Origin: an uncultured Poribacteria bacterium
GTDB taxonomy: Bacteria; Poribacteria; WGA-4E; WGA-3G
Assembly: GCA_958295855.1 (NCBI GenBank)
Contig: OY282383.1
Span: forward strand, 5,022,329 to 5,086,328
DNA: 64,000 nucleotides
Reading direction: 5' to 3'
Shown here: one piece after another, positions 44,161 through 53,120 of the stretch
Position numbering within the stretch: the first letter of the stretch is position 1
Layout of the letters: every line of letters begins with the position of its first letter
The notes under the pieces: model-generated
Database searches by the model: none
What the model saw: only the letters and a program-made list of their open reading frames with translations
Told to the model about the DNA's origin: nothing
Made by a program: the position numbers and the translations under genes

Positions 44161-44483
44161 GAATAAATGCCTCTTTTTAAAGGATAAAAATCAGAAACCT
44201 CCGACGAGATTTCTAACCAATTTCAAACTACAGCAGGAACCCCTCGAGCTGAGCCTGACGAAAATATGAATCTATTGGCTGTTAGTTTAGCACGTTCCCG
44301 AATATAACGCAACTGAAATGTTTCCTTGACAAACCTCGTGAAAAGGTGTTAAAATAGAGCCAAAAGAAAGCAGAAGCTCGGAGAGCCCTTATGTAAACCT
44401 TGCGTCAGAACCCTCCGACGAGCTCTATAGTGCATTGTCAGACCTGTCTACCATTCTGATTTCTCCGCAAGGAAGGACGAAAA
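44161..44483. repeat. R1 fragments and promoter region
   Basis: R1-variant fragments (about 44190-44235), a short unique stretch, the promoter at 44326-44355 and a forward R1 (about 44378-44480) before the retropepsin-like gene. Confidence 0.75.
44326..44355 (+). promoter_or_regulatory. Sigma70-type promoter for the retropepsin-like gene
   Basis: TTGACA (44326-44331), 18-base spacer, TAAAAT (44350-44355). An R1 copy would lie in the leader between promoter and start codon. Confidence 0.55.
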
Positions 44484-44489
44484 TTGAAA

Positions 44490-44903
44490 ATGAGACATAC
44501 AGCAAGAATCGAACTCGCAAATAACGATGAACTGGTTGCAGTAAAATTAGGTTTTATGAACTCTGAAGACGTGCGGCGAATTACCGTCGAAGATGCACTC
44601 GTCGATACCGGTGCAACACGGCTCGGTTTACCGCCCTCCCTGATTGAGCAACTCGGCTTAACGCCATTCCGAAGTGAGAGAGTGCGAACAGTCAACGGCA
44701 TCACAGACCTGTGGATTTATTCACCGGTACAATTTACGCTCTTGGCACGTGAAGGAATCACTACCGTCATGGGCGTACCTGAAGGCACGCCTGTCCTCAT
44801 CGGACATATCCTATTAGCAGATCTAGACCTCTGTCTTGACATGAAGCAGGGGTTGAGTTATAATCCTGCACATGATGGAGAATGGGTGACAGAACTCTAT
44901 TAA
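44490..44903 (+). CDS. Retropepsin-like aspartic protease-fold protein
   Basis: A 137-residue protein with the single-lobe aspartic protease motif ALVDTGATRLGLP (about 33-45) and the second-strand line PVLIGHILLADLDLCLD (about 99-115), as in clan AA bacterial proteins. It is one lobe and would act as a dimer. Whether it cleaves peptides is not known for most bacterial members of this length. A TTG at 44484 is an alternative start nearer the R1-derived AAGGA. The gene has its own promoter. Confidence 0.8.
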   Translation: MRHTARIELANNDELVAVKLGFMNSEDVRRITVEDALVDTGATRLGLPPSLIEQLGLTPFRSERVRTVNGITDLWIYSPVQFTLLAREGITTVMGVPEGTPVLIGHILLADLDLCLDMKQGLSYNPAHDGEWVTELY

Positions 44904-45508
44904 AAGTCTCGCGGCCTACTGAGGCACGGGGACCTTGCACAACAAAGTGGATCTTTCGGCCTTGCCTAGCACCAGTGCCTCCCCCTGTAGTGGCTATTTG
45001 CTTGAAAATCTCGTCGGAGGTTTCTGATCTTTATGTCGGATATAACATAAGGGCCGGAACTCCGTTTGGACTTCCTGCCTCTTTTTTTCATCAAACCTCT
45101 GTTTTATTTCCATCCTTTAACATTGCATAAAAAGGCTCTGACGAGATTGTAAACGCAGTGTAGGGGTAGGGTTTCCTTGTGCCTACCCTTAACACGACAG
45201 AACGCAGACAACGCACTAGGCATGGACAAAAGTTCCGAAAAATTTGAATTTGTAGCAAATCTGTGGTAAAATTGTAGTTTCACATGGAGTTTAAGAATTT
45301 AAACGGGTATTTTCAGCGGTGGCATATCGCCCCGCAAAGCGGGTAAATGCCTTTGCCCTCTTCAGGGAGGAGCCACCTCCAGGGCGCGACACCTTGGAGA
45401 AACTGACCTTTAACATTGCATAAAAAGGCTCCGACGAGATTTTCAACGCACTAGGCATTTTTGCTACCTACACAACACGGTTTCAATCTACATGAAGGCT
45501 GAACAAAC
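44904..45508. other. Long leader region of glyA with direct repeats and alternative hairpins
   Basis: A 605-bp gap. A 35-bp sequence starting CCTTTAACATTGCATAAAAA occurs twice (45114-45148 and 45407-45441) in direct orientation and flanks the glyA promoter (45244-45272), an R5 variant (about 45160-45190) and an R2 variant (about 45326-45341). Between promoter and gene, GGAGG/CCTCC (45366-45380) and CCTCCAGG/CCTTGGAG (45376-45399) could form mutually exclusive hairpins. The first part (44904-45000) shows nothing I can name. Confidence 0.55.
45244..45272 (+). promoter_or_regulatory. Sigma70-type promoter upstream of glyA
   Basis: TTGAAT (45244-45249), 17-base spacer, TAAAAT (45267-45272). It would give a leader of about 230 nt before the glyA start. 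Confidence 0.5.
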
Positions 45509-46795
45509 ATGGATACGTTAGAATCTCGCAATCCGAGGATTGCTTTCAAATTAGCAGAAGTCGACCGGCAAATTGTTAAGATAGCCTCAAAAGATTTGGC
45601 GCGCCAACAAAACTCCCTGATGCTCATCCCCTCGGAGAACTACGCGAGCCGCGCCGTTATGGAAATTCAGGGCAGTATTCTCGCCAACAAATACGCCGAA
45701 GGCTACCCCGGCGAACGCTACTATAACGGGTGCGAGTTCATGGATGAGGTGGAGTCGCTCGCAATTGAACGCGCGAAGAATCTGTTTGGTGTTGCGCACG
45801 TCAACGTCCAACCACACGCCGGCACCCAAGCCAACATGGCAGCCTATTACGCTCTCCTTGAACCGGGCGACACCATTTTATCCATGTCCCTCAGCCACGG
45901 CGGGCATCTGAGCCATGGGGACAACGTCAATTTTTCAGGACGCTATTACAATGTCGTAACCTACGGTGTCAATGCAAAGACAGAGCGGATTGACATGGCG
46001 GAAGTGTCCCGCCTTGCACAACAGCATCGTCCCAAGCTCATCGTTGTGGGGGCGACGGCATACCCGCGGCAGTTTGATTTTGAAGCCTGGCGGCGCATCG
46101 CCGATTCGGTAGGGGCATATCTCCTCGCAGATATTGCACACATTGCGGGACTTATCGCTGGTGGCGTGCATCCCAGTCCTGTCCCTTACAGCGATGTGGT
46201 GACGACTACAACGCATAAAACGCTCCGCGGTCCCCGCGGTGCAATGATTATGTGTAAAGCGGAATATGCAGACAAGATCGACAGGGCTGTATTTCCGGGC
46301 TTGCAAGGCGGGCCCTTCCTGCACACAATCGCCGCGAAAGCTGTCGCGTTCAAGGAAGCAAGCGAGCCGGCTTTCAAAGCGTATCAAGCGCAGATTGTCA
46401 AGAATGCAGTCGCACTTGCTGGAAGGTTAACAGAAAACGGGTTCAGACTGGTGAGCGGCGGCACCGAAAATCACCTCATGCTGATGGATCTGACATCCAA
46501 GTATGAAAAATTAAGTGGACGACAGGCAGCTGACCATTTGGAAGATGCCGGAATTATTGTGAATAAAAACAGTATTCCTTACGACAAAAGGAAACCGAGA
46601 ACTACGAGCGGCATCCGGCTTGGTACCCCGATGGTTACCACGCGCGGGATGCAAGAGGAACAGATGCACCTTATCGCCGATTTTATTGCGGAGGCACTTG
46701 AAGGCCGGCAGAAAGCCGCCATCAAACGGCGCATCCGGACAAAAGTCCAAGAACTGTGTGCACAATTCCCAATCTATGAATATCTGTTGTCATAA
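45509..46795 (+). CDS. glyA: Serine hydroxymethyltransferase
   Basis: PLP enzyme that converts serine and tetrahydrofolate to glycine and methylene-THF. The 428 residues include the substrate line NKYAEGYPGERYYNG (about 51-65), SLSHGGHLSHG (about 129) and the PLP lysine in TTTTHKTLRGPRG (Lys about 236). Length is standard. AAGG precedes the ATG weakly. folC lies next in the same direction, which makes sense as both are folate-linked. Confidence 0.97.
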   Translation: MDTLESRNPRIAFKLAEVDRQIVKIASKDLARQQNSLMLIPSENYASRAVMEIQGSILANKYAEGYPGERYYNGCEFMDEVESLAIERAKNLFGVAHVNVQPHAGTQANMAAYYALLEPGDTILSMSLSHGGHLSHGDNVNFSGRYYNVVTYGVNAKTERIDMAEVSRLAQQHRPKLIVVGATAYPRQFDFEAWRRIADSVGAYLLADIAHIAGLIAGGVHPSPVPYSDVVTTTTHKTLRGPRGAMIMCKAEYADKIDRAVFPGLQGGPFLHTIAAKAVAFKEASEPAFKAYQAQIVKNAVALAGRLTENGFRLVSGGTENHLMLMDLTSKYEKLSGRQAADHLEDAGIIVNKNSIPYDKRKPRTTSGIRLGTPMVTTRGMQEEQMHLIADFIAEALEGRQKAAIKRRIRTKVQELCAQFPIYEYLLS

Positions 46796-46851
46796 CGGTA
46801 TGGGTATCGGTTTCCCCTGCTTTGCAGGGGTTAATGCCACCTGCGCAAGGT

Positions 46852-48216
46852 ATGTTAAAATTGGACTACAAGGCCGCACTCGCTTATATCGACGAGTTCA
46901 TTGACTACGAGAGAAGCCCTGATTTTTCTCGGCAGACGCGCCTGTATAATCTCAATCGCATTTCGCTTTTACTGGCACAGCTCGGAAATCCGCATGAGAG
47001 ATTACGGGTTGTCCATATCGCGGGGAGCAAAGGGAAAGGCTCAACAGCTGCACTCATCGCGTCTGTTCTCACTCGTGCCGGCTATAAAACAGGTCTGTTT
47101 ACGTCGCCCCATCTTATCACGCCGCGAGAACGGTGCCGTATTGATGGCCAACTGATTTCAGAGACAGACGTTGCCTTATATATTGAGAAACTCAAACCCG
47201 CAATCTCAAGCGTCTGCGATTCAGAATTCGGGCGAGTCTCCTTCTTTGAGATATACACCGCCCTTGCCTTCTGCTATTTTGCGGACGAAGCGACAGACTT
47301 TGCGGTGGTTGAGGTCGGCTTGGGTGGGCGACTTGATGCAACAAACGCGGTCAAACCGGTAGCCACTGTCATCACACCTATTGGCTTGGAACATACGGCG
47401 ATCCTCGGCGAAACTTACGCTGAGATAGCAGCGGAGAAGGCGGAGATCATTAAGGCCAATTGCCCGGTTGCCGTGGCTCCACAACATCCGGAAGCGCAGG
47501 CAGTCTTTGAAAACGTGGCAGCGGCACGGAACGCGCCAATTATTTCTGTGGGAGCAGTTTCTAACTACGAAACTCTTCCTATAGGAGCGGTTTCGAACCG
47601 CGACATCCCGGTGGCACAATGCTTTAACCTAAAAACAGAATCGGATACCTATCCTCAACTCTGCATGCCACTTTTGGGGCAATATCAACTGGTAAACGCC
47701 GGGACCGCTATCGCTGCCATAGAATGCCTTAAACAGCGCGGATACAAAATTCCGAAAGCGAGCATTTATGCGGGATTCAAGCGCGTGCAGTGGTACGGGC
47801 GGATGCAGATAACTCGCACCGAGCCAATTGTCTTGCTTGATGGCGCACATTCTCAGGTGTCAATGCAGGCGTTGTGCAGTGCTATCCGTGAGAGTTTTCG
47901 TTACGAACGACTGATTTTCATCGTTAGTTTAATGCAGGACAAAAGCCTCACCGCAATTGGGGAGATAGTCTCGAAAACTGCGGATTCTGTCATCGCGACG
48001 CAAGCGTTCGACAACCCGCGGGTGATGCCAGCTGAAACAATCCGCGATGCCTGGCGTGGCATGTGCGAGAAAGTTATCGCGTGTCCCACGGCGGAAAAAG
48101 CAATTGCAACAGCTTTAGCGTCAGCATCGAGAACCGATTTAATCTGTATCACAGGCTCGCTCTATCTCGTCGGTGAGGCACTAAAAGTCTTTAAGCTGGA
48201 TGGCGAATTTGAATAA
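46852..48216 (+). CDS. folC: Bifunctional folylpolyglutamate/dihydrofolate synthase
   Basis: Mur-ligase-family enzyme that adds glutamate to folates, 454 residues. The N-terminus YKAALAYIDEFIDYERSPD, the P-loop IAGSKGKGSTAALI (about 59-72), the Mg-binding GLGGRLDATN (about 161) and the C-terminal LLDGAHS (about 327) are diagnostic. The start lies in an R1-variant end (CGCAAGGTATGTTAAAATTG): ATG 46852 or TTG 46861, the latter better spaced from AAGG. Oddity: two R9 units encode the in-frame insert VGAVSNYETLPIGAVSNRD (47548-47603), in a loop between the central and C-terminal domains. Confidence 0.94.
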   Translation: MLKLDYKAALAYIDEFIDYERSPDFSRQTRLYNLNRISLLLAQLGNPHERLRVVHIAGSKGKGSTAALIASVLTRAGYKTGLFTSPHLITPRERCRIDGQLISETDVALYIEKLKPAISSVCDSEFGRVSFFEIYTALAFCYFADEATDFAVVEVGLGGRLDATNAVKPVATVITPIGLEHTAILGETYAEIAAEKAEIIKANCPVAVAPQHPEAQAVFENVAAARNAPIISVGAVSNYETLPIGAVSNRDIPVAQCFNLKTESDTYPQLCMPLLGQYQLVNAGTAIAAIECLKQRGYKIPKASIYAGFKRVQWYGRMQITRTEPIVLLDGAHSQVSMQALCSAIRESFRYERLIFIVSLMQDKSLTAIGEIVSKTADSVIATQAFDNPRVMPAETIRDAWRGMCEKVIACPTAEKAIATALASASRTDLICITGSLYLVGEALKVFKLDGEFE

Positions 48217-48312
48217 ATAGATGGCAGGAGAGCATTCACCCCTGCTTTGCAGGGGCGGAGTGCCACTTAATTTGGCACAACATAATACAAACAAAAAAAG
48301 AGGTTGTTTTTA
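48217..48312. repeat. R2 hairpin upstream of hppA
   Basis: Perfect R2 at 48239-48255 in a 96-bp gap, followed by a short A-rich stretch and AGAGG before the hppA start. Confidence 0.75.
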
Positions 48313-50673
48313 ATGCATGAAATCAATTGTAAAACGAAGTGGCTAGGTTTGAAAACATTTCTGATATCCTTATTTGGTTTGAATCTAGCCACTCTGGCTT
48401 TTGCCCAAACAGAACCCCACCCGGCCCTACCACCGATATGGTGGGTTGCACCCATCGGCGCGCTCATCGCTTTGGGATTTGCCCTGTACTTCTACCGCGC
48501 TGTGATGAAACAGGACGAGGGCAACGAAACAATGCGCGACATCGCGCAATCGGTGCGCGAAGGTGCGATGGCATATCTCAAACAACAGTACAAAGTAGTG
48601 GGCATCGTTTTCGCTGTGCTCTGCCTCATCTTTCTCTTCATGGCTTTTATCCTTGATGCCCAAAATAAAGTGGTTCCGTTCGCCTTTCTCACCGGCGGCT
48701 TTTTCTCAGGGCTCTGCGGTTTCCTGGGCATGAAAACAGCCACCAACGCCTCCGCGCGCACCACAAGTGCCGCTATGCAAGGACTCAACGCAGCCTTAAA
48801 GGTCTCCTTCCGCGCTGGTGCAGTCATGGGATTGATAGTTGTCGGATTTGCCCTGCTTGACATTACCGGATGGTTTCTCATCCTTTACTACATTTTCCCC
48901 AAGATATTGCCCGGATTCTTAGAGGCAAACCCCCTGCCGCAGATTACTGTGATTATGCTCAGCTTCGGCATGGGTGCCTCAACGCAGGCACTGTTCGCTC
49001 GCGTCGGCGGCGGCATCTATACCAAAGCAGCGGATGTCGGCGCGGATCTCGTTGGGAAAGTTGAAGCCGGAATTCCGGAGGATGATCCGCGCAACCCTGC
49101 TGTCATTGCAGATAACGTCGGTGATAACGTGGGCGATGTCGCCGGCATGGGGGCGGACCTCTACGAATCTTATGCAGGTTCAATTCTTGCAACTGCTGCC
49201 CTCGGCGTTGCCGCTGTTGCTGCCAAAGAGCACGATAACCTCGCCCTCCAGCTTAAATATCTTTCAGCACCGATGATTATCGCTGGCATCGGCGTGATTC
49301 TCTCCATTTTGGGCATCTACATGGTGCGAACAAAAGAGGGCGCGTCAATGAAGGATTTGATGGGTTCGTTGAACTTGGGCATCAACGGGAGTGCCACAGG
49401 CATCGCTATTGTGTCCCTACCTGTGCTTATCTATCTGGATCTGCCCAACAAGTGGGAGGTGTGGGGTGCAATTGTCGCCGGGATTGTGGCAGGCTTGATT
49501 ATCGGGAAGGTCACCGAGATCTTCACTTCTCACGATTACGCCCCGACGCGTGCAATCGCGAAGCAGGCACAAACGGGCCCCGCAACGGTAATTATTGAAG
49601 GTATTGCCGTCGGCATGGAATCTACAGCGATTCCAGTCATAACAATTATTGCCGCAGTTGCTGTCAGTTATTACCTCCCCGGAGGGGCAACGGAACCGCT
49701 GATGGGGCTGTACGGCGTTGGCATTGCCGCTGTCGGCATGCTGGCAACGCTTGGTATTACCCTTGCGACGGATGCTTATGGCCCCATTGCAGATAATGCA
49801 GGCGGAAACGCTGAGATGGCAGAACTAGATGAAAGCGTCCGAAGCCGCACAGATCAGTTGGACGCGCTCGGTAACACAACCGCCGCAACCGGTAAGGGAT
49901 TCGCCATCGGGTCCGCTGCGCTCACTGCACTCGCCCTCTTGGCAGCCTACCTTGAAGAAATTCGCTACGGGCTAATCCACTTAGCAGGTAAGGCCACGCT
50001 GAACATTGAGGGCGAAGGCACGGTGGATACACTGAAGGTGACGGTCAGTCAATTTATGGATTACTACAACGTCACCCTGATGAACCCACAAGTCCTAATT
50101 GGGTTGTTCATCGGCGCGGTGATGGCGTTCTATTTCTGTGCGTTGACGATGAAAGCTGTCGGACGTGCCGCCGGGGCGATGGTGGAAGAGGTGCGTCGTC
50201 AATTTCGCGACAAACCCGGCATTATGAAAGGCGAAGAAAAGCCTGATTACGCGCGCTGCGTTGAGATTTCAACTGCCGGTGCACAACGGGAGATGATTTT
50301 CCCATCGCTCATTGCTATTGTTGTGCCGGTCGCTGTCGGGTTAATTTTTAACGTCGCTGGCGTGCTTGGCTTGCTTGCGGGCGGTTTGGCAACAGGTTTC
50401 GTTCTGGCAATCATGATGGCAAACGCGGGCGGTGCGTGGGACAACGCCAAAAAGTTCATTGAAGAAGGCAGCCACAAGGACGAATACGGCGAAAAAGGCT
50501 CAGAGCAGCACAAAGCCACCATTGTTGGCGATACTGTCGGAGATCCGTTCAAAGACACCTCCGGGCCATCGCTTAACATCTTAATTAAGTTGATGACTAT
50601 GGTTTCTGTCGTATTTGCCGGCCTCATCGCGAAATATGGCGGTGCGTTTAGCGGTTGGTTGGGCTTGCAATAA
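48313..50673 (+). CDS. hppA: Membrane-bound ion-translocating pyrophosphatase, K+-dependent type
   Basis: Integral membrane pump of 786 residues with about 16 helices that couples PPi hydrolysis to H+ or Na+ export. The catalytic lines DVGADLVGKVEAGIPEDDPRN (in part) and DNVGDNVGDVAGMGADLYES (about 256-276), DAYGPIADNAGG (about 487) and the late GDTVGDPFKDTSGP (about 741) are intact. GNTTAATGKG (about 520) has Ala at the position that is Lys in K+-independent enzymes, so K+ dependence is expected. Whether H+ or Na+ is pumped cannot be read by eye. ATG 48313 is preferred to TTG 48304, with AGAGG about 9 nt upstream. The N-terminus has an additional signal-like helix. Confidence 0.95.
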   Translation: MHEINCKTKWLGLKTFLISLFGLNLATLAFAQTEPHPALPPIWWVAPIGALIALGFALYFYRAVMKQDEGNETMRDIAQSVREGAMAYLKQQYKVVGIVFAVLCLIFLFMAFILDAQNKVVPFAFLTGGFFSGLCGFLGMKTATNASARTTSAAMQGLNAALKVSFRAGAVMGLIVVGFALLDITGWFLILYYIFPKILPGFLEANPLPQITVIMLSFGMGASTQALFARVGGGIYTKAADVGADLVGKVEAGIPEDDPRNPAVIADNVGDNVGDVAGMGADLYESYAGSILATAALGVAAVAAKEHDNLALQLKYLSAPMIIAGIGVILSILGIYMVRTKEGASMKDLMGSLNLGINGSATGIAIVSLPVLIYLDLPNKWEVWGAIVAGIVAGLIIGKVTEIFTSHDYAPTRAIAKQAQTGPATVIIEGIAVGMESTAIPVITIIAAVAVSYYLPGGATEPLMGLYGVGIAAVGMLATLGITLATDAYGPIADNAGGNAEMAELDESVRSRTDQLDALGNTTAATGKGFAIGSAALTALALLAAYLEEIRYGLIHLAGKATLNIEGEGTVDTLKVTVSQFMDYYNVTLMNPQVLIGLFIGAVMAFYFCALTMKAVGRAAGAMVEEVRRQFRDKPGIMKGEEKPDYARCVEISTAGAQREMIFPSLIAIVVPVAVGLIFNVAGVLGLLAGGLATGFVLAIMMANAGGAWDNAKKFIEEGSHKDEYGEKGSEQHKATIVGDTVGDPFKDTSGPSLNILIKLMTMVSVVFAGLIAKYGGAFSGWLGLQ

Positions 50674-50844
50674 TGCCCGATAGTCCGAGAACCCTTATGT
50701 AAACCTTGCGTCAGAAACCTCCGACGAGAGCTATAGTGGCTTGTTAGACATGTCTTGCCATTATATTACTCCGCAAGGAATGACGAAAAAGGTTGGGTAG
50801 CCTTTATTTGCTCCACGCCTACGAATCTACAAAGGAACGCAAAC
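50674..50844. repeat. Forward R1 between hppA and the lipoprotein gene
   Basis: Nearly complete R1 (about 50700-50792) with the prefix AGAACCCTTATGTAAACCTT also seen near 44381. AAAGGA precedes the next ATG. Confidence 0.8.
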
Positions 50845-51387
50845 ATGAAACGAACAAACGCCATCGGAGGCGCACTAAGCCTCATCATCCTCTTCGCCGT
50901 AGGATGCCAGCAACTACAGAATCACATGATAGCGGAACCCGACAATGATGCCGACGTTCCCGTTTCTATTTCCGTTGATGATGTTGTCCCTAGTGCGCCC
51001 AAAAAAATCGGAGAGGTTGTCATTGCCGATGCTGGAACAGATACAGTAGGAAAGTGGGGCGGTGATGCTTATGAACTGAGCAGTGCTACGATAACAGACG
51101 ATGCCCTTACAATCACTGTGTCGTATAGCGGTGGATGTGAAGCCCATCAATTCACCCTCGTTGCCTCGGATGCGTTTCTTAAGTCATTTCCAGTTCAACT
51201 CAACATGTCCCTCGCCCACAATGCGAACGGCGACATGTGCGAGGCGTGGATAACCGAGGACTATCATTTTGAACTAGGCGCAATCAAAACGTTATATCAG
51301 GAGGCTTATCATCAGGAATCAGGCACCATCGTTTTGCGGTTTGAAGATGTCCTAGATGGAGAGCTCGTCTATGAATTTGCTCCGTAA
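50845..51387 (+). CDS. Hypothetical lipoprotein
   Basis: A 180-residue exported lipoprotein: signal with lipobox ending FAVGC (Cys about 21), an acidic linker (about 30-60) and one beta-rich domain (about 75-178). The domain has a conserved-looking core TITVSYSGGCEAHQFTLVAS and a late ERFED-type strand (VLRFEDVLDGELVYEF). Two Cys outside the lipobox (GGC and DMC) could form a disulphide. I recognise the GGCEAH line from uncharacterised bacterial lipoproteins but know no function. AAAGGA precedes the ATG. It stands between hppA and ilvD with separate R1 spacing. Confidence 0.7.
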   Translation: MKRTNAIGGALSLIILFAVGCQQLQNHMIAEPDNDADVPVSISVDDVVPSAPKKIGEVVIADAGTDTVGKWGGDAYELSSATITDDALTITVSYSGGCEAHQFTLVASDAFLKSFPVQLNMSLAHNANGDMCEAWITEDYHFELGAIKTLYQEAYHQESGTIVLRFEDVLDGELVYEFAP

Positions 51388-51440
51388 TTTTCCTTCGTAC
51401 AGTCAGTACGCTGGGTTTATATACAGAAGGTGACAAAAAA

Positions 51441-53120
51441 ATGTCCAATAAACTGAAACCCCGAAGTTATGCCATTACCGACGGACCCGACCGGGCTGCC
51501 GCGCGCACCATGCTCATGTTCGGTGACAGCGGGCTCTCGCCGGCAGACCTGGACAAACCTATCATCGGTGTAGCCAATACATGGATCGAAATTGGTCCCT
51601 GCAACTTTCACCTGAGACGGCTCGCCGCCAAAGTCAAAGAGGGAATCCGTGCCGCAGGCGGTACCCCGCTTGAATTCAACACCGTCAGCATCTCCGATGG
51701 AATTACGATGGGCACGGAAGGCATGAAAACCTCGCTCATTAGCCGAGAAATCATCGCCGATTCGATCGAGTTGGTTTCCATCGGTAACATGTTTGATGCC
51801 GTTATTGCCCTCTGTGGCTGCGACAAAACAGTACCCGGCACCGTCATGGCATTGGCACGGTTAGACATTCCCTCGCTGACACTCTACGGTGGTTCCATCA
51901 TGCCGGGCAACTTTCAGGGACGCGATGTCACCATTCAAGACGTATTTGAGGCAGTCGGGCAGCACGCGGAGGGAACAATAACGGTTGAGGAACTAGACGA
52001 CCTGATTAGCAAGGGGTGCCCCGGGCCTGGGGCATGCGGTGGGCAATTCACTGCGAACACGATGGCAACAGCCGTTGAAATGTTGGGCATTGCCCCCATG
52101 GGAAGTGGCAGTGTCCCAGCCGTCGCTGAAGAGAAGGACCGGGAGGCATACAAAGCCGGGCAACTCGTCATGGATATGCTCGCCGCCAACCGGCTGCCGA
52201 GCCAAATTATCACCCGCAAGTCTCTTGAGAACGCGATTACCTCTATCGCCGCAACGGGGGGCTCTACCAACGGCGTTTTGCATCTCCTCGCCATTGCATA
52301 CGAAGCACAAATTCCGTTGGAACTTGAGGATTTCCAAGCCATTAGTCAGAGAACGCCAGTGTTTGCAGACCTCAAGCCCGGCGGGCAGTTTGTAGCACCT
52401 GACCTCTATCAAGCAGGCGGAATTTCGTTGCTTGCAAAACGCTTGGCTGAAGCCGGCTTGCTCCACACCGACGAACTCACGGTGACTGGCAAAACTATCG
52501 GTGATGAAGCCAACGCTGCTGTCGAAACCGAGGGGCAGCAGGTTGTCCGCCCAGTCGACGTACCTCTCAAACCGACTGGGGGGTTTGCTATCCTCAGAGG
52601 CAACCTTGCACCAGACGGCTGTGTTATCAAGCTAGCAGGGCAGGACAAGGCACTTCATCGCGGGCCTGTACGCATTTTTGAACGTGAAGAGGATACCTTC
52701 GCCGCCATCAAAGGCGGAAAAATCCAGCCCGGTGATGTCGTCGTTATCCGTTATGAAGGCCCTACTGGCGGGCCCGGGATGCGCGAAATGCTAGGCGTGA
52801 CAGCAGCAATCGTCGGTGCAGGTTTAAGCGAAGATGTCGCCCTCTTAACCGATGGCAGATTCTCCGGTGCAACACACGGATTCATGATTTGCCACGTTGC
52901 CCCGGAAGCTGCGAAAGGTGGGCCCATCGCCATCCTCCAAGAGGGGGACACAGTCGTCATCGACGCAGAGAAACGGAGGCTTGACGTTGAACTCTCGGAT
53001 GCTGAAATTCAGGCGCGGCTTGATAAGTGGACACCGCCTGAACCGCGCTATACCCGCGGTGTCATGGCAAAATACGCCAACTCTGTCTCCTCTGCCTCCG
53101 AGGGTGCAGTGACATCCTAA
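51441..53120 (+). CDS. ilvD: Dihydroxy-acid dehydratase
   Basis: Fe-S enzyme of branched-chain amino acid synthesis: dihydroxyacids to 2-oxoacids, upstream of IlvE. The 559 residues contain the cluster cysteines in GPCNFHL (about 54), CGCDKTVPG (about 114-124) and GPGACGGQFTANTMA (about 193), the Mg-binding region and TDGRFSGATHG (about 470) with the catalytic Ser. AAGGTGA precedes the ATG. It is the partner of ilvE at the window start, 51 kb away, so the pathway genes are dispersed. Confidence 0.97.
   Translation: MSNKLKPRSYAITDGPDRAAARTMLMFGDSGLSPADLDKPIIGVANTWIEIGPCNFHLRRLAAKVKEGIRAAGGTPLEFNTVSISDGITMGTEGMKTSLISREIIADSIELVSIGNMFDAVIALCGCDKTVPGTVMALARLDIPSLTLYGGSIMPGNFQGRDVTIQDVFEAVGQHAEGTITVEELDDLISKGCPGPGACGGQFTANTMATAVEMLGIAPMGSGSVPAVAEEKDREAYKAGQLVMDMLAANRLPSQIITRKSLENAITSIAATGGSTNGVLHLLAIAYEAQIPLELEDFQAISQRTPVFADLKPGGQFVAPDLYQAGGISLLAKRLAEAGLLHTDELTVTGKTIGDEANAAVETEGQQVVRPVDVPLKPTGGFAILRGNLAPDGCVIKLAGQDKALHRGPVRIFEREEDTFAAIKGGKIQPGDVVVIRYEGPTGGPGMREMLGVTAAIVGAGLSEDVALLTDGRFSGATHGFMICHVAPEAAKGGPIAILQEGDTVVIDAEKRRLDVELSDAEIQARLDKWTPPEPRYTRGVMAKYANSVSSASEGAVTS

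Noticed and set aside
45273..45508. Known riboswitch before glyA
   Set aside because: I compared by eye with glycine, THF and SAM classes and saw none of their core sequences; only simple hairpins are visible.
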